The position numbers and the translations under genes are program-made. 64,000 nucleotides of DNA from Perca fluviatilis (Eukaryota > Chordata > Actinopteri > Perciformes > Percidae), in assembly GCF_010015445.1 (NCBI RefSeq), contig NC_053123.1, positions 2,788,579-2,852,578 on the forward strand. The letters run 5' to 3'. Below, piece by piece: positions 1 to 10,600 of the stretch; the stretch's first letter is position 1, and every line of letters begins with the position of its first letter. The notes under the pieces are model-generated. The model saw nothing but the letters and a program-made list of their open reading frames with translations, searched no databases and was not told the DNA's origin.

Positions 1-305
1 TTTTCAATTCATACAGGTTATGCACCCAATGTTACACCTAAAAAAGAATGGTACATTACACAGATACTGGACTCAGACAACAGCTAAAGTGGGATTTATG
101 CTTCTGCGGAGGCTCCACGCAGAGCTTTCGCCGCAGCCTACGTAAGTGGACTGAAGTTGCAGACACCACTTGTGCGTTGGTGTCTGCGTCGATCTATTTG
201 AGAATAGCAGGGCCTGGCACGTGTGCGCGCGTAGGGAGTGTGTGCAGAGCAAGTGAGAGTGACGGGGATTAGCTTTGGAGCGAGTGCCGACTCTTATCTC
301 TTATG
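1..305. other. Intergenic, nothing recognised
   Basis: No coding or repeat signature could be recognised here. The short open frames have no family resemblance. Confidence 0.5.
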
Positions 306-743
306 CTGCTTTTCCATCACATGTACCTGCTCGACTCGCCTCGACTCTACTCACCTTTTTTGGTTTTCTATTACGAAAAAAAGTACCTGGTACCTGCTAA
401 CAGGTACTTTTTATAGTACCACCCCAGTCAAGGTTCCAAGCGAGCTGATGCGATACCAAAAGGTGACGTGAAAGCGACAGACGGGGGTGTCCTGAGCAAC
501 CAGCGGTGTTTTTTTTTTATTTTTGCTGCCTCCAGCTTCTTTTGAAACAAAATGTGTCTTGTGGCTGTGGCAACAACAAATCACCTTCGACGTTCTGTGT
601 GTGTGTCGCGTTAGGTCACGGCAGTTTACTGCGGCGCCACTATGACGACCAGCCACGCTGAGGCGGTACTAAAATCTGCAATGGAAAACGGACGCACAGT
701 GCGCCGAGTCGAGTCGAGCAGGTATCATGTAATGGAAAAACGC
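306..743. mobile_element. MITE with CGACTC-rich terminal inverted repeats
   Basis: The left end (TTTTCCATCACATGTACCTG, then a run of CGACTC-type repeats) is the inverse of the right end (GAGTCGAGTCGAGCAGGTAT, then CATGTAATGGAAAA). This is the arrangement of a short non-autonomous DNA transposon. No transposase is encoded and the edges are approximate. Confidence 0.6.
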
Positions 744-1089
744 CAATAGTGAGAGAAACAAAGTGTTTCCCCTGAGCTTTCTGACCGCGGTCAAAAATCT
801 GTAGCAGGAAAAGTTCACCCTCTCCTTGAGTTCATGTTGATTACTGAGAAGGAGAACCCGGAAAAGAGTTGGGGGTAAATGCAACGCTACCAAGCCACGG
901 CCGAGCGGACCAATCACAGCTGGTGTCGCCCTGACGTGTAGCTAAGTTTTTTGAGAGATGCACGTCAAGTAGGGTCCGTATCTCCACGTACCTACGTATG
1001 TACCCACAGCGTTGATTTAACGCAGAAGCATAAATCGGCCTTTACCACGCAAACAATCAGATGAAAGAAAAGAGATTAAAAAAAGAACC
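744..1089. other. Intergenic, nothing recognised
   Basis: No gene or repeat family was recognised. Confidence 0.4.
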
Positions 1090-1628
1090 CAACCCACAGT
1101 GCCCGGAAACTCCCCTACACCATGAGCAACAGAGTGAGGGAGATCCACCAGCTCAGGCAGGAGCCCAAGAGTTTGAGACGGCAGTTCAAGGAGGCCAGGG
1201 ATGAGAGGGGGGGGCTCTCACAGAGCTGCGCAGCATCCTCTGCAGAAGCTCGAGACCTTGAAGAGAGTTGAGTGGCAGTGACCTTTTATAGAGCACCCAT
1301 GTGGGTTTACAAAACAGCTGCTAGAGCAGATGTGCAGCGGCCAGCGCACCTACTCCTAAACTTAGATTGGCAGTCGATCTCTGACCTTAGAGACACTATC
1401 AGTGATGAATCCAGGGAGCAAGATCTGGGCCGCTGTGGGTCTTTGATTGATCCACCTGCAGGAAGGAGGTCCAGGAGGCAAGAGCAAGATCTCCCTCAGG
1501 ACCAAGGAGGTACCTTATATAAGGTGTACAAAACCCTCCCAATGTTACTCCACAGGCGCTGGAGGATCCTGATGGTGATCTGGAGGAGAGGCGAGGTAGC
1601 GCAGGAAGAGTCTAAGAACATTGATCAA

Positions 1629-2177
1629 TTCAATTACATTTTATTTATAGTGTCAAATCCCAACAGGAGTTATCTCAGGACACTTTACACATAAAGTAGG
1701 TCTAGACCATACTCTATAACAGGGGTCTTGGTTTTTTAGGCCAAGGACCCCTCAGTTGAAAAAGAGATGGAGGAGGGACCCTTTACTACATATACCTATT
1801 GTATAAAATATGAGAATAAAATATAAATTGCATATTAAAGTAGGCCTGCAATAACGTGTAGGGCGGCCTAAAGCCTTCACACATACCTTTTTACGGTGCA
1901 TACAATACTAAGCTATTAAAATAATAAATATTGACGTATTTATATATTTATACATCATGTTTAATGTTACGAAGTGAATCCTCTAGCTTAACTGTATCTG
2001 TGGATTTGGTATATATAATTTAGAATATCTCTGCTCTATAATTTACAAAGACCCAACAGTTTCCAACGAGCATGCATTCGGTGTGACAGTAGCGAGGAAA
2101 ATCTTCCTTTTTACAGGCAGAGACCCCGGACGGACCCAGGCGCTGCCGGTTGGGACACAGAGACCCTGAGACAGATA
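1629..2177. repeat. Teleost interspersed repeat inserted in the LINE
   Basis: The segment begins ATTCAATTACATTTTATTTA and continues through GGTCTAGACCATACTCTATA, a sequence also seen at 5943 and 42772. The LINE reading frame is split at this point. The flanks GATCAATTC (left) and GATCAGTTC (right) look like a near-perfect 9-bp target-site duplication. It is itself split by the hAT element at 1720-2033. Confidence 0.7.
1720..2033. mobile_element. hAT-like non-autonomous element, 314 bp
   Basis: The element begins CAGGGGTCTTGG and ends AATATCTCTG, giving the CAG...CTG termini usual for hAT. It is flanked on both sides by the exact 8-bp duplication CTCTATAA (1712-1719 and 2034-2041). It has no coding capacity. 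Confidence 0.85.
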
Positions 2178-2530
2178 TGATCAGTTCAGAACCATCTCGC
2201 TGCTCAGTGTTGAGGGAAATGTATTCTTCAACATTGTTACCAGGCGCCTGACAGACTCCTGAGGAACTCCTACATCGATACTTTGTTCGAGGAAGGAGGG
2301 ATCCAGAAGGTCCCGGGGTGTCTGGAGCACATAGGCGTGGTCACCCAGCTAATCAGGGAAGCCCGGGACAACAAGGGGGACCCGATTTTGCTGTGGCTGG
2401 ACCTCGCAAATGCCTATGGGCCCATACCTCACAAGCTGATTGGAGAGGCACTGAACCAGCACCATATGCCAACACCTCAATACAGCCAGCCTAATTTAGG
2501 CAATAGCCCACCAAATTATCTTAACAAGAA

Positions 2531-3506
2531 AGCAAGCTAGTCTGATGTAAAAGTGTTGTCAATTAACTCTGGTTCTTTATATAGGCAAATGAAAAGATTG
2601 CCTTTGGGTACAACATTTGGGGGGGGGGGCTTGAGATCTATTTTCAGATTCTGAATTGCTTTATTCGCCAAATGTATCGTATACACATGAATTTGACTTG
2701 ATCAGTGCAGTAAAAAGTTAAATACAGAATTACATTGCGCACCCTCAGTTAAAATTTAAATAAATGTCACATGCAGGGTGGTAGGTCATAGGCATGGACT
2801 GTGTGGGCGTCTCCATGCGCACCTTCTATTTTAGTTGATGTATGTGCCACGTACAAAAGGGTGGAGGTGAATATAGATCAGCGGTTGATTATTGAATACT
2901 CTCACCAGTCCCATCACTGGTCTCAGCTCTGAAACAGATGTACCAATCAGTTAAAAGGACGGCTCAGCAAACCGAAAGCTTTACCTCAGGCAATTTTTTA
3001 GAAGCATGTTGGGTCAAGAACAGTCAATTAAAAGTAAATGATTAAAAGCACACAGACAAAGTCCTGCATTCAAATGTTAAAGTGAAGGGTGAGAGAGGCA
3101 TTATTAAAAGGTGGAGCTTTCAATACGTAATGCCGGATATTTTCATGAATAATAATGCATCATATTTTAATTGTGATGTTTTGTGAGTAAAATCTGAATC
3201 TGCAAGGTGTCTGACCGTGACCTGGGTACGTGAAGAGACTGTGTCACGGTGTGTGTTGCCCAGGACCCGAGGAAGTGCAGTGTTGAGTGTGGAGCAGCAA
3301 AACTGGCATGATTTGAACGGGTGACACACTAGTACAAATAGAAGTGGCGTTCCCACCGGAGCCTGATCCTGTCTGAGTAGCATATTTTTTACAATAAAAA
3401 TGACTACAGAGGTACACGTTACTATTCTTTGTTTTACGCTCTTCAGACATTTGTCTTAACTTTGTAAAATGGAGTACACTTCATGATTTATTCTTTTGTT
3501 TTCTCC
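2531..3506. other. Intergenic, unassigned repeat-like sequence
   Basis: A poly-G run lies near 2620. No gene or clear transposon ends were recognised. Confidence 0.4.
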
Positions 3507-3510
3507 TTAA

Positions 3511-3918
3511 AAGGAGCCCTGCCACATGTATTTCATGACTTTGTGGTAATGTCTGAAGTTCTACCATGGACTCTAACATTTTTGTGTAAAGAATGCCTTG
3601 GTTACCTTGTTGCAAGCCATTCTAGCGTGGTATAGAAAGGCTGCAGGAAGACTCGGCTCGATTTGTGCTAGTTTCATTAATATTCAATGAGCTAACCTGT
3701 TTGAATCTGATTGGCTAACAGCTAGCCAATGAGAGCCTGGCTCTTAGAATCCTTTACCCAGCGCAACTGGTCAAGCTCATGAATAGTAATGAGCTCAGGC
3801 AACATGATGTCAGACTGACCAGCTTCTGTAATTGGTCTGATTTTTTCCGCTTATTTCTTTTCAGTGTATAGAGCTGACAGAGGAGGTAGTAGTTCATTTT
3901 CACAACATAACACAAAGT
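3511..3918 (-). mobile_element. TTAA-class MITE, truncated copy
   Basis: The segment starts AAGGAGCCCTGCCAC after a TTAA at 3507-3510. It runs as the reverse complement of the longer copy at 34857-35371, sharing the stretch around TGGCTAACAGCTAGCCAATG. The far end fades out at about 3918, just beyond the likely rrp1 cleavage site. Confidence 0.75.
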
Positions 3919-3943
3919 TGATAACATTGGAAAAAGGAGTAAC

Positions 3944-3949
3944 TTTATT
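3944..3949 (-). terminator. rrp1: Poly(A) signal of rrp1
   Basis: Reading the minus strand, AATAAA lies about 160 nt downstream of the rrp1 stop codon. It is the first canonical signal after the stop, so the 3' UTR is probably 4108 down to about 3925. Confidence 0.65.
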
Positions 3950-4108
3950 AAAACGTTGAGCCACTCAAAGAGGCAAAAAGCAACACTGATCAGATAAACA
4001 TAAAAATACTTCTATATATATCTCTCCAAAAGAGTAATTGAAATGAGTCTATTGACGAGTTCACAGAGAGCATTACATCTGTTATCTACAGTCTGTCAGC
4101 GGGGGACG

Positions 4109-4320
4109 TTAGAAGAAGTCTGCTGCTGTGGGGCGTCCTTTAGGTGTGCTCTTTGGAGTATTGGAGCTGGTCTTCCTGTTGGCCTTGGGGGTCTTTCTGG
4201 CAGAGAGTGGTGTGGGTGGAGACTTTAAGACCCCAAACTTGGGTTTCTGCTTAGGGTCAAAGGGCACTCGCGATGACCCGTCTGGACTCAGCAGAAGGCT
4301 GCGATCGGTCTTCCTAAACT
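4109..4320 (-). CDS. rrp1: rrp1 exon 16 (last coding exon, stop TAA)
   Basis: It encodes [19 protein letters not shown], then [16 protein letters not shown] and a basic tail ending in TAADFF. This is the conserved RRP1B C-terminus. The acceptor CAG precedes 4320; the entry phase is 1, completing a Glu codon begun in exon 15. Confidence 0.93.
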
Positions 4321-6523
4321 CTGCATCACGACAAGATAAACAGTACAGGCAACACCGTTACCAAGACATTCACTGGATTTATAACGTTCTTATTAATCTG
4401 ACAGATCCAGCTAAAACACTATTAAGCTGAGGATTTAAAGGTCATTTGGAAACCGCAGTTGAGAATACAATCTCATTTATAGCATGCATACAGTATGTGT
4501 TCCTATGGTTACTCTGAGTCACATCATCACTTCACAGATGCCATAATTATCACAGTTGTGTTCATTTGATAGAGGTTGAGGTTTTGAATAGGGCTGCAAT
4601 TAAAGGTTACCTTAATTCTCAATTTCCTTTGAATGAACAAATTATTCTCTTGGTTGGTTATTTATTGGTAATTTTTTTTATGTAAAATGCCCATCACAGT
4701 TTCCAGAGCCCAAGGTGATGTCTTCAAATGCATCAAACGTTTTGTCAGACCAATAGTCTAAAACCAAAAGATTCTTAGGGATTTATTTATTTATTTATTT
4801 TATTTTAAACAAAATTACTTAAAGGACAATTCCAACGCTAGGGCCTAGGGGTTAATAACACGTGTACCAAGTTGACCGTTCTCTGGGATCTGTTTTCATG
4901 CTAATCAAATTTTGGTTGCAGAGGGTAAAGTAAAAAGAAATCACTATTTCTACACCACTAACAAGACTAAAAATAGCACCACACTTCTACGGTAGCATAA
5001 TGCCAATTATTTTTAGCCTTGTTAGTGGTGTAGAAATCGTGATTTCGTTTTACTTTACCCTCTGCCCCGAAGGCTAGCGTTATAAGCTAATCAGTGGGTT
5101 TACGCTAGATTGTTTCAAGCTAGAGACCCATTCGATTAGCATGAAAACAGATCCCAGAGAACGGTCGACTCAGTACACGTGTTATTAACCCCTAGGTTCA
5201 TTTTGCGTCGAAATTGTCCTTTAAACAATTAATTTAATTCCTTTATTTTTGAAAGGGGACAGTGAACATTAAAACAATGTAAATGTTCCTGAGTTAGCTC
5301 AAGTGCTAATTTTCATCGGTAGTCCCCCAGCCAGATGTAGAACAGGCAGCCTTTCAAAATAATTAATCAGTAATCTAAATTGTTGGGTATTTATTTTCTG
5401 TTGATTGACCAACCAATGAATCAACTCGTGTTCATACTACGGTCACTACTACTAGAACAGGTCGACTATGCGTTCACACCACACACCAAAAACCTGAGCA
5501 GAGTTTGCATGGAAGGGCACGCATGTCTGCCACTGCTTATAATTAAATTAAAACCAATTAAAAAAGCAAAGATTTTATTTTACTTTTGAGGCTACGTTAT
5601 TTTCTTAAACTTCTTTCCAAAGCTTTTCTTTTAGTCCGTTGTCTACGTGTCTGGTGTCCATCACTGTGGGCAGTTAGTGATCCTTCACAGCAGCCACGGC
5701 CATTTAACTTCACAGTGGGATTATATTAGTTATTAGAGGCTGCCGTGAGTTTGTACTCCGTGGATTTGTATTCATCAATGTGTCTGTCTGTTTCTCCGTT
5801 ATTCACATTTGACTTTGTCGTGCTGTAGTGTTTCCCAAATCAAGGGAGTTACTCAGGACAACAAAATGAAATCTATCCAAAGAGCTATTTTCCCTAACTT
5901 CCACATCCTGCAACATGAACTGGAGACAGGCTGTACAGTCTGCTCAATTCAATTCAATTTTATTTATAGTATCAATTCATAACAAGAGTTATCTCGAGAC
6001 ACTTTACAGATAGAGTAGGTCTAGACCACACTATAATTTACAAAGCCCCAACAATCACAGCAATTCCCTCAAGAGCAAGCATTAGCAGTAGCTATTGCTC
6101 TGAACACTTCTGAAATGTTTTGACTTAACAAGTGATCAAATTTTTTATTTACATTGAATTCAGCTTTAATATTGATTATAAATATCAAATTGCATCCAAT
6201 TTCTTACCAGCTGTCTTATTATTCTTGAGACCGAAGGTCACCTTCTTGGATTCTGATTTGGGAGTTTGACTCTTCTGTGAAATAAAAACATAGAAAACAT
6301 TGTAACCATCAGAGAACGACGCAATGAAGAGAGAGAGAATCTGAAAGGACTAAATCTTCCACTCAACCTGACCACAGGCAGGTGCTGGAGACTTTGCAGA
6401 TAAAAGACTACAACTTATTGTACCTCTTAGTTCTTTGTAGCTTCTACACTTTTATTCCGTCAAAACATAACTAAAGATTCTGTAAAAACAGAAGTACTGA
6501 GGAGCATTTTCATATATATAGTA

Positions 6524-6593
<70 letters not shown>

Positions 6594-7528
6594 ACAAAAG
6601 GCATTTCTTTGCATTCATTATTGCAGCCGGTCTGATGAGTCTATGTTTAATCTGCTAATTAAAATGTGCCAGACACTAATAGCATTTAAAAAATTGCATT
6701 AACACAGCAGTGCAAACATAATTGGAGGGCAAGTAAATACAAAAAGTGAGTTTGTCAGGTGGGCAAAGTATCACAGCACTGAAGTTAGCTTTCCATTCGC
6801 AGCGTCCGATTCGGCAGTTAAGGGTAAAGTTAAGGGAAACCTAACTTAAACTGGTGATCATCCATTTTTTTTGCATTACCCCTTACTGTTCTCTACTTCA
6901 GCATCAGTAAGTCTGTTATTGACCTCGTGGTCTGTTGACCAAGCGTTCATCTGAATTTTCTAACACCTGGCTTGACCTAGTCGCCTCCTCAGCCTGGCTT
7001 GGCCAATGTGAAACGCACAAAGCCAGCACGCGCCGACTAGACTAGGTCAAGCCTCGCCTTTTCGGTTAGCCTGGATTCCTGCATTCTGCTTTTGGGAAAT
7101 ATCCCTCCATGACACCTTATTTTGTGTTTGTAAACTGCCAAATAATTAAAATTAGGCATGTGCTCAATATAGCCTCAGCAAGGAATGCTTTTTATTAGTT
7201 ACATTTTCACAAAAACAATATAAAAAGGTTTCAAAAAATCTGAAACCGTTTTAAAGAAATTTAAGCATATCTGGGATTATGTACTCCTGATTTGACAAAT
7301 TTAGGTATACTGGGTTTTTATTTTGGACCTGGTCCAATAATAATACATTTATTTGTATAGCACTTTTAAAGAATACTCAAAGGCATTCCATATAAAAAAC
7401 AAAAACAGTACAATCAGTAAAAGTATACTTAATACAAATACAGCTATGAGAAATAAATCACAGATTAAAAGCAGATTTAAATAGGTGGGTCCTGAAGAAG
7501 AAAGTCTGAGGTGTTGGGGGAAAGAGTT

Positions 7529-7611
<83 letters not shown>

Positions 7612-10600
7612 AGCGATGGAGAAGGCCCCGTCTCCCCATGTCACGGTGCTTGGACTGGGTGAGAGGGGTGAGGAGTTCGTCGTCAGTGCACCTGAGGTTA
7701 CGGGTAGGGGCATATCGGGGCAGGAGGTCAGTGAGGTAGGAGGGGGCGAGGTTGTGGAGGGCTTTGCAGGTGATGAGAATTCTGAACTGGATTCGTTGTT
7801 GAATTGGGAGTCAGTGGAGGTTTTAAAGAACTAACGGGGGATGTGATCTCTGGTTGGGGGGTGGGTGAGCAGAAGGCAGAGTTTCGGATGTGTTGTAGTT
7901 TGTCGAGGTTTTTGGTAGATGTGTAGACCTGTACTTTACAGGATGCCGTTGCAGTAATCAAGTCTTGAGGTGATGAAAGCATGGATAAACGTTTCAGCGG
8001 CTGAGGAGATGGAGGGGCGAAGATGGGTAATATGTTTGAGATTGAAGAAGGAAGTTTTTGTAATATGGTTAAGTTGGCGTTCAAAGAGACCTTAATCAAA
8101 GATTACACCTAGGTTAAGGTCTGTGGAAGCAGGAACAGTGGAGCCATCGATGCAGAGGGAGAAGTTATGGCAGAATCTGTTGAGGGATTTGGGGCTTAGG
8201 GTTTCAGATTTGTCACTGTTGAGTTTGAGGAAGTTAGCTTGCATCCACGTTTTTATATTCGCGAGGCAGTTTTTAAGTAGACATGGTCCGATACAATTTT
8301 TTGCTTCCCGATACCGATACCTGAACTTCCGTACCGATCCGATACCAGTGTGTCATATATTTTATTATGTTTTAACAATTGTATACTACTATCCCTGTAT
8401 GGAAGTGATATTATTTATATCTTTGTTGTCTGTCTGACTCAGGTTAAACTCTTTGTAAAACATGAACAAACACAAACAATGAATGTCAGTTAAAACAGAA
8501 AAAGAACATAAACTACTTTAACGTAGATTTTCTTTAGGGCTTTATTATGTGGTATCGGATCGGTGCATAAACTGCAGTACTTACTGATACCGATACCAGC
8601 GTTTTAGGCAGTATCGGAGCCGATACCGATACTGGTATCGGACCAGCTCTATTTGTAAGGGTGGAGTGAGTGGAGGCAGTAATGGATTTGGTGGAGATGT
8701 AGAGCTGGGTGTAGTCGGCATAAAAGTGGAAATGAAGGCCATGTTAGCGTGTGATGTGACCAAGGGGAAGCACGTAGAGGACGAAAAGGAGGGGACCGAG
8801 CACTAAAACTTGGGGGACACCTTGAGAGACTGGGGCTGTGTTAGAGTTGGATTTATTGATACTAATGAACTGGTGGTGGTCAGAAAGGTATGATATAAAG
8901 CAGGAGAGGGCAGTGCCAGTGATACTGAAGGAGAAAGTCAAGGCGGGGGGAGGACGATGGAGTGATTGATGATGTTGAAGGAAGCACTGAGGAAGAGTAG
9001 GATTAGGATGTTGAGAGTGGGCGTAGTGTTGGGATCTAAACTCAGATTGAAATGGTTCGTGGAGTTGGTTGGAGTCCAGGTGGGGTTTTGAGTTGGGAGG
9101 TGAGGGTGCGTTGTAGAATTGTGGACAGAATGAGGAGATTGGAGATGGGTCTGTAGTTGTTGGGGCTGTGGTCTACAAAATCTGTGAAATCTCTCCTTTT
9201 TGCCTTTTCAAAAGCAGGATAAAGCTTTCAGATTTAATAACCAGCTTTAATGCTTAACCCAAAATGTCAAGCTTACGCTAACAGTAAGAGGTGCAAAAAA
9301 AAATCGGTGGGATGATCAATCACTCAGCGCCCCCTCCCCCCAGTTTCCCTTTAACTGCCAAATCGGAAGTGCAAATCAACATAAGCTACACCGAGAAGCG
9401 TTTTCATGTAAAGAAAATGTGTATACCTTTTAAGCCTGACAAACGTGTTGAATGCATTTCGTTTCTCACAAAAAAATGTCAAGGGGCGAATTCTAGCTCA
9501 CCAGGTGCTACGTGTCATCCCCCATCTACCCCCTTCCTGTCTATCTGTACTATCAAATACAAATGCATAAAAAACCCAATAACGATCTTAAAAAAAAAAA
9601 AAAAAAACATAAAAAAAACAAGTTCAAGGCTTTACATCAACAATAGATCAAATGACTAGGTAATGTGAGAGGGGTGTTCATTTCCAGCAGCAGGAGTACT
9701 GTACCCTACCTGCTCAGCACCAAACAGCAGACAAAGGTAGCAGCTAGCTGGTGAACATAGTGGAGCCAGATTACACATTTGTGTGAACTCTTTGATGCTT
9801 AGTTCTGACTGTTGTTCACTTTTACCTTCTTGCTGGACAGCGGGGTGCTGGGGGTCCCCTTGGTTTTGCAAAAGAGTGGTGTCGGGACTGTAGTATTGCT
9901 CTGAAAGGTGATGAAGTCAGACGCGGAGGTAGTCTTCGGCTTCTTTTGTGACTTTTTAGTGCGCAGAGGTGTGGCTGGCTCTCCAACATCCTGAAAACGG
10001 AAAAGGATTCAAAGTTAACGATGTTTCGGTGTCATCAGATAGTCACCGGCAATTCAGCCTCATCTCCTCTGAACCATTTAACCTCATTAAACTCACCCTG
10101 CCTGGTTTTAACTTCTTGGCAACAGTTTCTTCTTCTGCGAGGCCTTTGATGGCTGTAGCCTCCTGGGCAGCCGCCTCCAGCTCATCGGCCTCGTACTCAA
10201 ACACCACAGGGATCTTCCTCTTCTTCTTCTTGACCGCTTTCCCAGAGGAAGAGACCATTTCATCCGACGGGAGCTCTGCATCAACACTGCCAACCGCCGG
10301 CGACTGGGTGTGATCTTTCTCGTCCACTTGGGCTTCCGCCATCATCATCTTCTTCTTCTTCTTTGCTGGCGTTGTCATGCTGACCTCACAGGGCAGTTCC
10401 TCAGTATCCACCGCCGCGGCTGAAGTCTCAGATTCTTTTTGATCCTTTTTCATTTTCTTCTTCAGTGGGGTTACAGTGCTTTCATCTGCAGCAGGTAAAG
10501 CTTCAAGGCCTGCATCCAACTGCTTGCCTTTTTTCTTTGTCTTCTTTTTAAGTGGCACTGACGTGATTTCGGCATCCGTGTGCTTTCCCTCTACCTCGAA

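Larger units (their letters stand above)
1090..2530 (+). pseudogene. Degenerate non-LTR retrotransposon (LINE) ORF, interrupted
   Basis: The stretch from the ATG at 1122 encodes a basic helix rich in LRRQFKEA-type residues, as often precedes reverse transcriptase in fish LINEs. Around 1300-1330 the frame reads HPCGFTKQLL. Around 1530-1628 it reads MLLHRRWRILMVIWRRG and then SKNIDQF. After an insertion, the frame resumes near 2178 with QFRTISLLSVEG. It reaches PGCLEHIGVVTQLIREA and LWLDLANAYG near 2310-2420; the latter is the catalytic motif A of reverse transcriptase. Frameshifts and stops (for example in the stretch 2250-2285) make it non-functional. It resembles the R2/NeSL-like group, but the clade assignment is from memory and uncertain. 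Confidence 0.75.
4321..6207 (-). other. rrp1: rrp1 intron 15
   Basis: The 1.9-kb intron holds the TTAA foldback at 4823-5220 and a teleost interspersed repeat at 5943-6090. Nothing else was recognised. Confidence 0.8.
7340..9180 (-). pseudogene. L2-like LINE remnant (reverse transcriptase C-terminal half)
   Basis: The minus strand reads [15 protein letters not shown] then SQGVPQ and [10 protein letters not shown] near 8744-8941, a classic reverse-transcriptase block of L2/CR1-type LINEs. Further along come [17 protein letters not shown] and finally [10 protein letters not shown] near 7500-7530, followed by a TTTATTTGTATAGCAC-like 3' tail. Stops and frameshifts are present, so it is inactive. 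Confidence 0.8.
6275..9825 (-). other. rrp1: rrp1 intron 14
   Basis: The 3.55-kb intron contains a (GT)n tract at 6526-6584, a minus-strand L2-like LINE at 7340-9180 with a GA microsatellite and a nested hAT MITE, and AT-rich filler. Confidence 0.8.
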
